Assembly: GCF_015143595.1 (NCBI RefSeq)
Contig: NZ_WYEU01000001.1
Location: 868,001 to 932,000 of the forward strand
Length of the DNA: 64,000 nt
Source of the DNA: Sneathiella sp. P13V-1
Lineage (GTDB): Bacteria > Pseudomonadota > Alphaproteobacteria > Sneathiellales > Sneathiellaceae
Direction of reading: 5' to 3'
The position numbers and the translations under genes are program-made. Shown here piece after piece: positions 54,087 to 63,496 of the stretch. Below the pieces are notes generated by a model. It was not told the DNA's origin. It ran no database searches and saw only the letters and a program-made list of their open reading frames with translations. Within the stretch, counting starts at the first letter, position 1, and each line of letters starts with the position of its first letter.

Positions 54087-56631
54087 TGACGATCCGATTT
54101 GGCACTACAATAACCTTTCTGATCGGGTTATCACCAATTGCCTTTTTCACATTTGGTTCTGCAAGGGCGATTTCTTCCACCTTCGCACTGTCTTCATCTT
54201 TGGCAACTTCAATGGTGCCGCGAAGTTTACCTTTAACCTGAACTGCCATCGTGATGGTGTTATCAACAGTAAGCTCTTCGATGGCTACAGGCCAAGGGCT
54301 ATCTGCAAGGATTGTATCATATCCTATCATTTCCCAGATTTCTTCAGCCAGATGAGGCATCATGGGACCAACAAGCCCTGTCATAAATTCAAGTGCTTCA
54401 CGAAGAACCCATTTATCACCTTCAGATCCATCGGTTTTGAAGTCTCCAAGAGCCTTCATAAACTCATAGATACGGGCGATGGCATTGTTGAAATGCAGTT
54501 TTTCGATCGCATCTGTAACATGCTTGACGGTTTTGTGGGCTTCTTTACGAAGGGCAGAGGCGTCATCGCGAATTTGAGAAGGCTCAGTTGTGCCTTTTGC
54601 TGCAATATTTTCGACATTTTCAACAGCAAAACGATAGAGGCGTTGTTTAAAGCGCCAGGCACCTGTTGCTCCGGAATCTGTCCATTCCATATCACGGTCA
54701 GGTGGACTGTCAGAAAGGACAAACCAGCGGGCAGCATCCGCGCCGAATTTGTCGATAATCTCGCCCGGATCCACAACATTTTTCTTGGATTTCGACATCT
54801 TTTCGACGCCGCCAATGGTAACCACTTCGCCTGTTTCCACATGAACAGGTTTGCCTTCATCATTTTGCACAACTTCGTGCGGGAATAGCCAGGTCCCATC
54901 TGCTGCACGATATGTTTCGTGGGTGACCATGCCTTGTGTAAACAGCCCTTCGAAAGGTTCATCAAAGCCAACAGACCCGGTAACTTTCATGGCGCGTGAG
55001 AAGAAACGGGAGTAGAGAAGATGCAGGATCGCATGTTCAATACCGCCGATATATTGATCCACGGGTAGCCAGTAATCTACGGCATCTCGGTCCACAGGTG
55101 CTTCATCACGAGGGGCACAGAAGCGGGCGAAATACCAGGACGAATCCACAAAGGTATCCATGGTGTCCGTCTCACGCGTTGCAGGCTTTCCGCAAGATGG
55201 GCAATCCGTGTTCTTCCAGCTTGGGTGGTGATCAAGCGGGTTACCCGGCTTGTCGAAGGTGACATCGTCAGGTAGTTCAATCGGAAGGTTTTCAGCTTTT
55301 TCCGGAACGGTTCCGCAGCTATCACAATGAACCACCGGAATTGGGCAACCCCAGTACCGCTGACGGGATAGACCCCAATCGCGAAGACGGTAATTGATCG
55401 TCTGTTCACCGATTTCAAGCTCTTCCAGCTTCGCAATTGCAGCGGCTTTGGCGTCTTCACTTGAAAGGCCGTTTAAAAATTCGGAATTGATGATTTTGCC
55501 TGGGCCCGTATATGGCTCATCCCCAAGTGGGCCTTCTTCGCCTTCCGGTCCAGCAACCACGCGGGTGATCTCCTGATCATATTTACGGGCAAATTCAAAG
55601 TCGCGCTGATCATGGCCCGGGCAGGCGAAAATAGCGCCAGTGCCGTAATCCATAAGGACGAAGTTGGCGACAAAAATAGGAAGTTTTTTGCCTTCGATAA
55701 ACGGGTGATCCGCATAAAGGCCTGTTGGAACACCTTTTTTCTCAGCTTTTTCGATGGCTTCTTCGCTTGTCCCCATTCTGTGGCATTCCGCCACAAATTC
55801 CGCGATCTTCGGGTCATGCATTAAGGACTGGGTGAGAGGGTGATCAGCAGCAACGGCCATAAAGCTGGCACCGAAAAGGGTATCCGGACGTGTTGTGTAA
55901 ATCTCCAGCTTTTCGTCTTTTCCTGAGATCTGGAAATTAACTTTGGCACCTGTGGATTTACCGATCCAGTTTTCCTGCATCAGGCGAACACGTTCCGGCC
56001 AACGATCCAGTGTTTCAAGACCTTGAAGAAGTTCATCACTGTAATCAGCGATGCGGAACATCCATTGGTTCAGTTTGCGTTTTTCAACGAGAGCACCAGA
56101 GCGCCAGCCACGGCCGTCGATGACCTGCTCATTGGCAAGAACCGTCATGTCTACAGGATCCCAGTTGACCCAGCTTTCTTTACGGTAGACGAGACCTTTT
56201 TCAAGGAAATCCAGGAACAACTGCTGCTGCTTGCCGTAGTAGCCGGGGTGGCAAGAGGCGAGTTCCTTGCTCCAATCAAGAGAGAGGCCCATGGATTTCA
56301 GCTCAGCTCGCATGTTTGCGATATTGGCGTAGGTCCATTCTGCCGGGTGAATTTTCTTGTCCCGTGCTGCGTTTTCAGCAGGCAGACCAAAGGCGTCCCA
56401 TCCCATCGGGTGAAGAACATTAAAACCACGGGCCCGTTTAAAACGGGCAACAACGTCACCCATTGTATAGTTTCGCACATGACCGATATGAATATTACCG
56501 GATGGATAGGGGAACATCTCCAGCACATAATACTTTGGTTTGGAGCGATCGACGTTGACTTCAAAAGTCTTGTTGTCTTCCCAGACGGATTGCCACTTGG
56601 CTTCCACCTGTTTGGCGTTGTAGCGGGACAT
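54073..56631 (-). CDS. leuS: Leucyl-tRNA synthetase
   Basis: Class I synthetase charging tRNA-Leu. The 852-residue protein has the HIGH-type motif [16 protein letters not shown] near 41, an editing CP1 domain with [21 protein letters not shown] near 248, and [13 protein letters not shown] near 616 as the KMSKS loop. No frameshift was seen. It is upstream of lptE and holA and about 85 bases downstream of the DUF3576 lipoprotein gene. Confidence 0.97.
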   Translation of the reverse strand: MSRYNAKQVEAKWQSVWEDNKTFEVNVDRSKPKYYVLEMFPYPSGNIHIGHVRNYTMGDVVARFKRARGFNVLHPMGWDAFGLPAENAARDKKIHPAEWTYANIANMRAELKSMGLSLDWSKELASCHPGYYGKQQQLFLDFLEKGLVYRKESWVNWDPVDMTVLANEQVIDGRGWRSGALVEKRKLNQWMFRIADYSDELLQGLETLDRWPERVRLMQENWIGKSTGAKVNFQISGKDEKLEIYTTRPDTLFGASFMAVAADHPLTQSLMHDPKIAEFVAECHRMGTSEEAIEKAEKKGVPTGLYADHPFIEGKKLPIFVANFVLMDYGTGAIFACPGHDQRDFEFARKYDQEITRVVAGPEGEEGPLGDEPYTGPGKIINSEFLNGLSSEDAKAAAIAKLEELEIGEQTINYRLRDWGLSRQRYWGCPIPVVHCDSCGTVPEKAENLPIELPDDVTFDKPGNPLDHHPSWKNTDCPSCGKPATRETDTMDTFVDSSWYFARFCAPRDEAPVDRDAVDYWLPVDQYIGGIEHAILHLLYSRFFSRAMKVTGSVGFDEPFEGLFTQGMVTHETYRAADGTWLFPHEVVQNDEGKPVHVETGEVVTIGGVEKMSKSKKNVVDPGEIIDKFGADAARWFVLSDSPPDRDMEWTDSGATGAWRFKQRLYRFAVENVENIAAKGTTEPSQIRDDASALRKEAHKTVKHVTDAIEKLHFNNAIARIYEFMKALGDFKTDGSEGDKWVLREALEFMTGLVGPMMPHLAEEIWEMIGYDTILADSPWPVAIEELTVDNTITMAVQVKGKLRGTIEVAKDEDSAKVEEIALAEPNVKKAIGDNPIRKVIVVPNRIVNVVI

Positions 56632-56716
56632 TAGTGTGTTGGTCCGTATACTCTAAATGTTAACGATAAGGAGGGCGCATTTGGTTTGGTCTGCGCGCCG
56701 CCTTCAAATATGGTCT

Positions 56717-57265
56717 TTACTCACCTTCGCGGGAGATACGCAATTCACGTGCCCGGCGCAAGATGGCATTTTCAAGGTTTGTAATTGTTTTTGGCGTCAA
56801 TTGAACTGGGACCCAGTTATTGGCTGTATCCAGATTCTGCTTAAAGGCAGAAACGCGAATACCGTCAGCGCGAAGGCGTCTGTCCAGAATATAAACGGTT
56901 ACCTTAAAGCGTTCGCCCGGGGATTCGGCTGGTGTATACCAGTCGGTAATAATAACACCCCCAAAAGGATCAGCGGAGCTTAAGGGCATAAAGGAGAGTG
57001 TATCCAGTGACGCACGCCACAGGTAGCTGTTGACACCGATGCCACCGCCGCCTTGACCGTCTTCAAGAGATTTGCTGCCGCCACCCAGAAGCCCGCCATC
57101 TCCAAATACTGTTTCCTGCTTCCCGTCAGCTCCCTCCTGAAAGACTTGCCCGCGTTTCTGTTCGGGGAAAGTGGAATCAGTGCCCAAATTAGAGCCACAG
57201 GCTGACAACATCAGTAAACCAGCTGATGCGATTACCAGTTTCGTGTGTAAACTACGCAACAACAT
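56717..57265 (-). CDS. DUF3576 lipoprotein
   Basis: A 182-residue predicted lipoprotein: ATG 57265 gives MLLRSLHTKLVIASAGLLMLSACGSN with lipobox LSAC (cysteine near 23). A Gly-rich linker (GGGSKSLEDGQGGGGIG) precedes the DUF3576 domain, which includes GGVIITDWYTPAESPGERFKVTVYILDRRLRADG. The family is alphaproteobacterial, usually beside leuS; function unknown, possibly envelope-related. Confidence 0.88.
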   Translation of the reverse strand: MLLRSLHTKLVIASAGLLMLSACGSNLGTDSTFPEQKRGQVFQEGADGKQETVFGDGGLLGGGSKSLEDGQGGGGIGVNSYLWRASLDTLSFMPLSSADPFGGVIITDWYTPAESPGERFKVTVYILDRRLRADGIRVSAFKQNLDTANNWVPVQLTPKTITNLENAILRRARELRISREGE

Positions 57266-57674
57266 GCAAGACAATCCCCTAGCAAAATATCCAAGTCTCA
57301 ACGGGGCATGATGTTTCCCCAATTGCGCTGCAGTTTAATGGAGCTTAGATTTCGGTACAACCACTGAAATAGTAAAAAAGAAGACGGAATCTGCCTTTTT
57401 TCCATGCTTTTCAAGAAATTCACCCGGCTGACATATGCACTTACGCTCAGATTCTAATCTGGAAAAAAGAGTGTCAATTTAACGGCAAAGGGCTAGTAGG
57501 GTGATTTTGTGTCATTTTCACCACAGTTTTTCTGAAACTGGAAAAAGTGGAAGGGTGTACTGCTTGACCATATGGTCCATTACGTCTTTTACTCATTCCC
57601 GGCTAACAGGGCCATCGTGCCTTGCGTCGTTTTAATTTTTTATTTCTCTAGCTTTCGAGCAGAGGGGAGACAAA
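57266..57674. other. Porin upstream region
   Basis: About 410 AT-rich bases between the divergent DUF3576 and porin genes. A CAGTTT / AAACTG inverted repeat lies near 57524-57538. A TTGACC at 57564-57569 could be a porin -35 element, but the matching -10 (TTTTAC) is poor. The long leader could host an sRNA target or other control of the porin; none was identified. Confidence 0.4.
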
Positions 57675-58877
57675 ATGAAAAAAGTTATCTTGGGCACAAC
57701 AGCTTTGGTAGCTGCAAGTGCACTGACAGCAGGCACAGCTTCTGCTGCTGAAAAAATCAAACTCGGTCTCGGTGGTTACCTGCAGACTTCTTTCGTAGTT
57801 GCTGACTACGACACAGACACAGACCAGCTTCCAACTGACATCCGTCACGAGGGTGAGGTTTTCTTCGTTGGTTCCACAACTCTGGACAACGGCCTGAAAT
57901 TCGGTGTGAACATTCAGCTTGAAGCTCGCGCAACTGGCGACCAGGTTGACGAAACATTCATGTATGTTTCCGGTAACTTCGGTCGTATCAACGTTGGTTC
58001 TGAAGACTCAGCTGCATACCTGATGCACTACTCTTCACCATCACCAGTTCCAGCTTGGGGTCTTGCTTCTCCAAACGCAAACGCAGGTGGCTTCACTAAC
58101 CCATCTACACTGCCAAACGAAGTTGGTGATACAGACAAAATCACATACTTCACACCACGCTTTGCAGGCTTCCAGTTCGGTGCTTCTTACACACCAGATG
58201 CTGACGAAGAAACTGGTACAGGCGCAAGCCCATATGCACCAATCAAAGACGAAGGCAAAGCTGACGAAGCATTCGCAATCGGTGCTAACTACAGCAACAA
58301 ATTCGGTAGCGTTTCTCTGAACGCGTCTCTGGGTTACCAGCTCGTAACTCGTACAGACACAACAACTACTACAACAGCAAACACAACATACACAATCACT
58401 GACGGTGCTGCAGCTACGGTTGTAACTGTAAACTCCAACGGCGAAATCGTAAGCATCACAGATGCTGACGGTGTTGTAACTGCTGGTGGTGCAACAACTA
58501 CTACAACAGTAAACAACGAAGATACTGACGAATTTGCAGCTGGTATCACTCTTGGTGTAGCTGGCTTCAACATCGGTGCAGCATACAAGTTTACTGACAA
58601 CGACGGCGGTACTGACGATCTTGAGCGTCATGACTGGAACATCGGTGTAAACTACGGTCAGGGTCCATGGAAAGTTGGCATCCAGTATGCTGGTGTTGAA
58701 CTTGACGACGCTGGTGACGGCGAACTGCACGCATTCGTAGTCGGTGGTCAGTACGTTCTCGGCCCAGGTATCACAGCATTCGGTGGTATCCAGTACTGGG
58801 ACGGCGAAGATGATCTTGCTGGTTCCGAAGGCGAAGATGCAACTGTATTCTTCGTAGGTACATCTCTGTCCTTCTAA
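57675..58877 (+). CDS. Alphaproteobacterial outer-membrane porin
   Basis: General-diffusion porin of the Porin_4 type, 400 residues, signal peptide about 1-24 (TASA|AEK), then a 16-strand barrel predicted from alternating strands, ending in LSF with the C-terminal phenylalanine needed for outer-membrane assembly. Codon use is strongly biased (nearly all GCT/GCA, GGT, GAC, ATC), indicating very high expression. A loop at about 225-285 is Thr-rich and bounded by near-identical repeats. AGGGGAG precedes the ATG. A strong terminator follows. Confidence 0.9.
   Translation: MKKVILGTTALVAASALTAGTASAAEKIKLGLGGYLQTSFVVADYDTDTDQLPTDIRHEGEVFFVGSTTLDNGLKFGVNIQLEARATGDQVDETFMYVSGNFGRINVGSEDSAAYLMHYSSPSPVPAWGLASPNANAGGFTNPSTLPNEVGDTDKITYFTPRFAGFQFGASYTPDADEETGTGASPYAPIKDEGKADEAFAIGANYSNKFGSVSLNASLGYQLVTRTDTTTTTTANTTYTITDGAAATVVTVNSNGEIVSITDADGVVTAGGATTTTTVNNEDTDEFAAGITLGVAGFNIGAAYKFTDNDGGTDDLERHDWNIGVNYGQGPWKVGIQYAGVELDDAGDGELHAFVVGGQYVLGPGITAFGGIQYWDGEDDLAGSEGEDATVFFVGTSLSF
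58359..58382 (+). repeat. Direct repeat copy 1 in the porin loop
   Basis: A 24-base Thr-rich unit beginning ACAACAACTACTACAACAG, identical at 22 of 24 positions to the copy at 58491-58514. The start points are 132 bases (44 codons) apart, so exchange between copies would keep frame. Confidence 0.7.
58491..58514 (+). repeat. Direct repeat copy 2 in the porin loop
   Basis: Second copy of the Thr-rich unit (GCAACAACTACTACAACAG...). It marks the right border of the loop segment encoding DGAAATVVTVNSNGEIVSIT. Confidence 0.7.
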
Positions 58878-58903
58878 TCTGAAGCACAGATATATATCGA
58901 GAA

Positions 58904-58931
58904 GGGGTGGGATTTTTCCCGCCCCTTTTTT
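58904..58931 (+). terminator. Intrinsic terminator of the porin gene
   Basis: GGGGTGGGA / TCCCGCCCC stem closed by T residues and followed by six Ts, 27 bases past the porin stop. Confidence 0.88.
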
Positions 58932-58987
58932 ATTGGAAAATCGCCGGATGAAAAGTAAAGTTGCCCCAACAAAGTAAGGGGAAATAA

Positions 58988-59821
58988 ATGGGCGGAATTA
59001 TCTGGCTGGCATCCTATCCAAAATCTGGAAATACATGGATGCGGTCCTTCCTTCAAAATGTGATCTTGGGCGGACAGAACACGGTTCATATCAATGAACT
59101 TTCCCAATTTGCTTACGGGGATGGCCAAAAGATCTGGTATGAGCAAGCCGCGGGCGGATCAATAGATGGATTATCCGCTGAACAGAAGATGAAGCTCACC
59201 CCGCGGGCCCATATGGCCATGACGCGTTCACGCCCGCAATCGGTTTTTGTGAAAACCCATAACTGGATGGGACTCACCTATGATACCCATCTGATTACGA
59301 TGGAAGCCACAGCTGGCGCCATTCATATCATCCGCAACCCCCTTGATGTATCTATCAGCCTTGCCCATCATTTTGGCTTCAGCATTGACGAATCCATTGA
59401 GTTTATGAGCGACCCTGAGGCGCAAACCGCTGAGGATGATTATAAGATGCCTCAATATTATGGATCCTGGTCGGATCACACTAAAAGCTGGGATCGCCTT
59501 AATCCGCAATATATGCATCGGGTCAGGTATGAGGATATGCTCACCAAACCCGGCAAAACATTTTCTGAGGTATTGAAGTTTTTGCAGATTAAAGTCCCGA
59601 AATCAACGCTTGCCAAGGCGATTAAGCAGTCTTCTTTTAAAACACTGCAATCTCAGGAAAAGAAAGATGGCTTTCTGGAACGTTCTGATAAAGCGGAGAG
59701 CTTTTTCAGATCCGGAAAGGCCGGGGAGTGGAAATCGGTTCTAACCGATGAACAGGTGAAAAAGATAGTAGATACCCATCATGATGTGATGGAAAAATAC
59801 GGGTACTTAAAAGGGCTGTAG
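58988..59821 (+). CDS. Sulfotransferase family protein, copy 1
   Basis: A 277-residue predicted PAPS-dependent sulfotransferase. The 5'-phosphosulfate-binding loop ASYPKSGNTWMRSFL is at the N-terminus, FVKTHNWMG near 80 holds a candidate catalytic His, and IRNPLDVSISLAHHFG near 117 matches the 3'-phosphate motif; KAGEWKSVLTDEQVKKI near the C-terminus is a typical ending. The acceptor is unknown. It lies three bases before a paralogue and after the porin terminator. Confidence 0.87.
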   Translation: MGGIIWLASYPKSGNTWMRSFLQNVILGGQNTVHINELSQFAYGDGQKIWYEQAAGGSIDGLSAEQKMKLTPRAHMAMTRSRPQSVFVKTHNWMGLTYDTHLITMEATAGAIHIIRNPLDVSISLAHHFGFSIDESIEFMSDPEAQTAEDDYKMPQYYGSWSDHTKSWDRLNPQYMHRVRYEDMLTKPGKTFSEVLKFLQIKVPKSTLAKAIKQSSFKTLQSQEKKDGFLERSDKAESFFRSGKAGEWKSVLTDEQVKKIVDTHHDVMEKYGYLKGL

Positions 59822-59824
59822 GAA

Positions 59825-60661
59825 ATGGGACAGATCATTTGGCTCGCCTCATATCCTAAATCTGGGAACACCTGGATGCGGATGCTGCTTAATAATTATT
59901 TTGCTGAAAAAGATGAAAAGCAGGGTCTGGATTCGCTGGATCTCATTACTTTTGGTGGATCCAGTAAAACATCTTATCGGGCCGTGACCGCGCTGGATGT
60001 GGATAAGCTGGATGATGATGAGATTGTTAAGCTAACCCCTATGGCCCACGCGTTTATGGCGGGACAACATCCGGATATGGTATTTGCAAAAACCCATAAC
60101 ATCCTGTCAGCTTATAAAGGCATCCCTCTGATCACGCCGGAGGTGACAAAAGGGGCGGTTTACATTATCCGAAACCCTTTGGATGTGGTGTTGTCCGTCG
60201 CAGATCATTTCGGCCTCGAAATGGATGCGGCGATAGACTTTCTGAACAGCAACAACGCCAGTACCGCTGCCAATGAGACAATGGTACGGCAGTATTTCTG
60301 TTCCTGGTCAGAGAATGTGGTGACATGGACAACGGAACACCCTTTCCCTATCAGCATTGTCAAATATGAAGATTTGCACCAATCAGCAGGCAAAATATTG
60401 TCCGAGACACTGGAGCAGTTAGGGTTTTCAGTTGATCCTAAAAAGGTATCTCGGGCTGTTCTGAAATCGTCCTTTAAAAGCCTGAAATCCATGGAGAAAA
60501 AGCAGGGCTTTAATGAGCGTTCGCGCCACAGCAAAGCCTTCTTCCGGGTGGGGAAAACTGATCAGTGGAAATCCAAATTGACGGATGAGCAAGTTAGCAA
60601 AATAGTGAAGGCCAATTACGCACAAATGAAGCGCTTTGGCTATTTACCAAAAGGATTTTAA
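59825..60661 (+). CDS. Sulfotransferase family protein, copy 2
   Basis: A 278-residue paralogue of the preceding gene, sharing IIWLASYPKSGNTWMRMLL, FAKTHNILS near 96, IIRNPLDVVLSVADHFGLE near 117, and KTDQWKSKLTDEQVSKIV. The two start three bases apart with the same layout, so they arose by tandem duplication and have diverged, probably toward different acceptors. The converging ThiE-like gene overlaps its stop by four bases. Confidence 0.87.
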   Translation: MGQIIWLASYPKSGNTWMRMLLNNYFAEKDEKQGLDSLDLITFGGSSKTSYRAVTALDVDKLDDDEIVKLTPMAHAFMAGQHPDMVFAKTHNILSAYKGIPLITPEVTKGAVYIIRNPLDVVLSVADHFGLEMDAAIDFLNSNNASTAANETMVRQYFCSWSENVVTWTTEHPFPISIVKYEDLHQSAGKILSETLEQLGFSVDPKKVSRAVLKSSFKSLKSMEKKQGFNERSRHSKAFFRVGKTDQWKSKLTDEQVSKIVKANYAQMKRFGYLPKGF

Positions 60662-61209
60662 GCCCCTTCAAACAGGTCAATTGCGCCGAATCCCTGAAAC
60701 CCCATTTGCTGAATTTGTCGCCAGCGATTGTGGGTGATACCGCCCAACCCCAACACAGGTATGTCGAGATCTCCTAATTCACGGGCTACAGCATGTACGG
60801 GTAAATGTCGGGCTCCCGGGTGGCTGTTTGTGGGGAAAAGTGGGGAGATAAAGGAGAAATCAGCGCCCAATTGATTTGCTTGCCTCAGTGAAGACACAGA
60901 ATGACACGCCGTACTTATGATGAGGTTTGGATATTTGGTGATCATTAGGGGTATTTTTGCGATCATAAACTCAGGTAGATGTACCCCTTCTGCTCCAACC
61001 TCGGCCGCAAGCTGTGGGTCACCCGCAATGCTCAGAAACAAGCGTCTTTTTTGGCAAATTTCACTTATTTCCTCGGCTATCTGAGCCCGGTTGGGGGCCT
61101 CATAATGGCGAAAAATAATCCCAACCTCCTGGGGGAGAAGCTCTGCCATCTCCAACGGGGCACGTCCCCGCCCGTGGTCGGTGAAATAAAAAAAATGAGG
61201 TATCTGCAT
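60658..61209 (-). CDS. ThiE/TenI-like protein
   Basis: A 183-residue TIM-barrel protein of the thiamine phosphate synthase superfamily. Barrel motifs GVHLPEFMI, ISTACHSVSSLRQANQLGADFSFISPLFPT and VLGLGGIT are recognisable. Compared with ThiE, the Asp after GVHLGQ and the Lys after FPT are not preserved (here PEFM and TNSHPGAR), and the protein is about 25 residues short. It may be a non-canonical ThiE or TenI-like protein. No thiamine neighbours are present. Confidence 0.75.
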   Translation of the reverse strand: MQIPHFFYFTDHGRGRAPLEMAELLPQEVGIIFRHYEAPNRAQIAEEISEICQKRRLFLSIAGDPQLAAEVGAEGVHLPEFMIAKIPLMITKYPNLIISTACHSVSSLRQANQLGADFSFISPLFPTNSHPGARHLPVHAVARELGDLDIPVLGLGGITHNRWRQIQQMGFQGFGAIDLFEGA

Positions 61210-61312
61210 GACGAGACCCTAGCATTCTGATTTGCTGCCATCCAAAAGGTTTTTTTAAGTCCCTTTTTCTGCTATCTGCTTGGGAGAGACCTAACAAACG
61301 GATACGCCGATT

Positions 61313-61981
61313 ATGACGGACATTGCAGCAAATCTTGAAGATGTGAAATCCCGGATTGCCAAACGGGCCAAAAACTGGGGTCAGGATGCGGATAAGGTTA
61401 CCCTTGTTGCCGTCTCCAAGAAACAGCCCGTAGAGAAGTTGCAAGCCGCATTGGATGCTGGGCACAGGGTATTTGGGGAAAACAGGGTTCAGGAAGCCAA
61501 GGAAAAATGGCCAGCCCTTTGTGACGCTTATGAAGGCGTAGAATTGCATCTTATCGGTCCATTGCAGACCAATAAAGCGAAGGAAGCCGTTGCCCTGTTT
61601 GATGTGATTGAAACGGTGGATCGCCCAAAACTGGCCCGTATTTTGTCTGAGGAAATGAAAAAGCAGGACCGGAACCTGCCTGTTTACATCCAGATCAATA
61701 TCGGTGCGGAAGATCAAAAAGCGGGCATCGCCATTGAGGATGCGGATGACTTTATCAGTCAATGCCAAAATGAATATGGCCTGACTGTGAAGGGTCTGAT
61801 GTGCATCCCACCAGCGGGGGAGCAGCCCTCCCCGTTTTTTGCCATCCTTGCGCAAATTGCAGAACGTAATGGTCTTGAGCACCTGTCCATGGGGATGAGC
61901 GGTGACTATGAATATGCGGTCCAGTTTGGGGCAACGTCCGTTCGGGTTGGCACAGGTATTTTTGGGGCGCGGGAAGGGTAA
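61313..61981 (+). CDS. YggS family pyridoxal phosphate homeostasis protein
   Basis: A 222-residue fold-III PLP-binding protein. LVAVSKKQPVEKLQAAL near 28 holds the PLP lysine, FGENRVQEAKEKW near 53, HLIGPLQTNKAKEAV near 80 and the phosphate-binding LSMGMSGDYEYAVQFGATSVRVGTGIFG near 188. YggS/PLPBP proteins maintain free PLP levels. Monocistronic as far as visible. Confidence 0.93.
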   Translation: MTDIAANLEDVKSRIAKRAKNWGQDADKVTLVAVSKKQPVEKLQAALDAGHRVFGENRVQEAKEKWPALCDAYEGVELHLIGPLQTNKAKEAVALFDVIETVDRPKLARILSEEMKKQDRNLPVYIQINIGAEDQKAGIAIEDADDFISQCQNEYGLTVKGLMCIPPAGEQPSPFFAILAQIAERNGLEHLSMGMSGDYEYAVQFGATSVRVGTGIFGAREG

Positions 61982-61983
61982 GG

Positions 61984-63390
61984 TTACGCTTCCACAGGCC
62001 CCATCGCACTATACCGGCGCTCCATCCAGATTTTGAGGTTGCGGCTTTTCCGTAACGTCCAACCCACGACCACGATGGTCAAGACAGCTCCCAGAAGTTC
62101 TGTAAGAGGTGACGCATACCAAATGCCTATCTCCCCAAAAATATTCGGAAGCAACAGGATAGAAGGTACTGCGATCAGGTAAACCCTTGTCAGGCTAAGC
62201 AGGGCAGCGCGTCCCGCATCACCAACCGCCTGGAAGAAGTTCGAGATCATCAAAAGCGGCCCAAACAGAATGTAAAGCGACATGATCAGCGGCATGATGC
62301 GGGTCGTCTCCGCAATCACTGCCGGGTCATCCACAAACAGGGCCGCGATATCTTCTGCAAAGAAGGTAAAGCAGAACTGCAACGTGGCACAGTACACAAA
62401 AGAGATCCCGATCCCGATCTTTAGGGTGGTGAAGGCGCGGTCCATCAGACCACCCCCATAATTGTTCCCGACAATTGTCTGTTGGGCGAGGGTCATGCCA
62501 AGTAGCGGCATATATCCGAAAGTAAACAGGCGGTTGATAATGCCGTAGGCCGCGGCACTTGCTGCGTAATTATCTCCGCTCCAGTTTTGCATTTGATAGA
62601 TGATACTGCCGGTGAGGGCCGAAACCCCCACATAGGTAAGACTGGTTGGTGCCCCAAGCGCGAGATATTGCCGCCAGTTGAGCGTGAGAGCGCCAACTTT
62701 TGGAAGACGCACCTTGATAGCCTCTGATTTGACGATACTGAAGGATAGTGTGGCGATGATGGCCAGGGTTTGGGCCATGGCGGTGCCATAAGCAGCCCCT
62801 GCAACCCCCATGTCATAGTGAACCACCAGAATATAGTTACAAACCCCGTTCAACACATTTGCGCCGACCGTGACCAATGTCATAAAGCCCATATAGCCTT
62901 GACAGCGGAGCATATCTGAAAAAAGCGCGCCGTAGAAAAACAGGATGGAGAAATAGACACTGAGGGAGAGATACACATCTCCCATACCCGCAAGCTCCAA
63001 CGACCCATTGGCGATGGCGAGAGCAAGGTCATACCCCCCGGCCATATATAGCGCGACCAGCAAAAAGCAGATCAGAAGCGCAAGCAGCATGGCACTTGAG
63101 AGGGATTTTCTGGCAAGATCCAATTCACCTGCGCCAAGGTAGCGGGCAAAAATACTGGAAAAACCGCCGGAGACCAGCGTGGCAAGGGCGACAATCACCA
63201 TATAAAGCGGGAACACCATGGTAACCGCAGACAAGGCATCCGCCCCAATAAAGCGGCCGATAAACCAGCCATCCACGACCGTAAACAGGCCATTTGTCAG
63301 CATGACCAGAATGATCGGGAGAGCCGTTTTCACAAACAATGCCCCAAGAGGGGTGTGTAAAAACATATTATGTTCGGTGCTACTTTGCAT
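61984..63390 (-). CDS. MATE family efflux transporter
   Basis: A 468-residue inner-membrane transporter with about 12 hydrophobic helices in two homologous halves. The N-terminus has ALPIILVMLTNGLFTVVDGWFIGRFIGADALSAV, and ALGAPTSLTYVGVSALTGSIIYQM near 240 starts the second half. The substrate is unknown; the family exports cationic drugs using Na+ or H+. It converges on the YggS gene with two bases between stops. Confidence 0.9.
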   Translation of the reverse strand: MQSSTEHNMFLHTPLGALFVKTALPIILVMLTNGLFTVVDGWFIGRFIGADALSAVTMVFPLYMVIVALATLVSGGFSSIFARYLGAGELDLARKSLSSAMLLALLICFLLVALYMAGGYDLALAIANGSLELAGMGDVYLSLSVYFSILFFYGALFSDMLRCQGYMGFMTLVTVGANVLNGVCNYILVVHYDMGVAGAAYGTAMAQTLAIIATLSFSIVKSEAIKVRLPKVGALTLNWRQYLALGAPTSLTYVGVSALTGSIIYQMQNWSGDNYAASAAAYGIINRLFTFGYMPLLGMTLAQQTIVGNNYGGGLMDRAFTTLKIGIGISFVYCATLQFCFTFFAEDIAALFVDDPAVIAETTRIMPLIMSLYILFGPLLMISNFFQAVGDAGRAALLSLTRVYLIAVPSILLLPNIFGEIGIWYASPLTELLGAVLTIVVVGWTLRKSRNLKIWMERRYSAMGPVEA

Positions 63391-63496
63391 GGGGATCGTC
63401 CGGTTGAGAAAAGAGGAGACGGGAACAACACGGTACTTTGAGCCCCTCTTTTACATCATTTTTGTACAAATGAACGGGCAAAATTTGTGCGCGCTC

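Noticed and set aside
54064-54888. 274-codon frame antisense to leuS
   Set aside because: leuS is complete with HIGH and KMSKS motifs; this is a shadow.
58041-58730. 229-codon open frame antisense to the porin gene
   Set aside because: It is Cys/Val/Ser-rich low-complexity sequence created by the extreme codon bias of the porin, with no signal, ribosome-binding site or family similarity.
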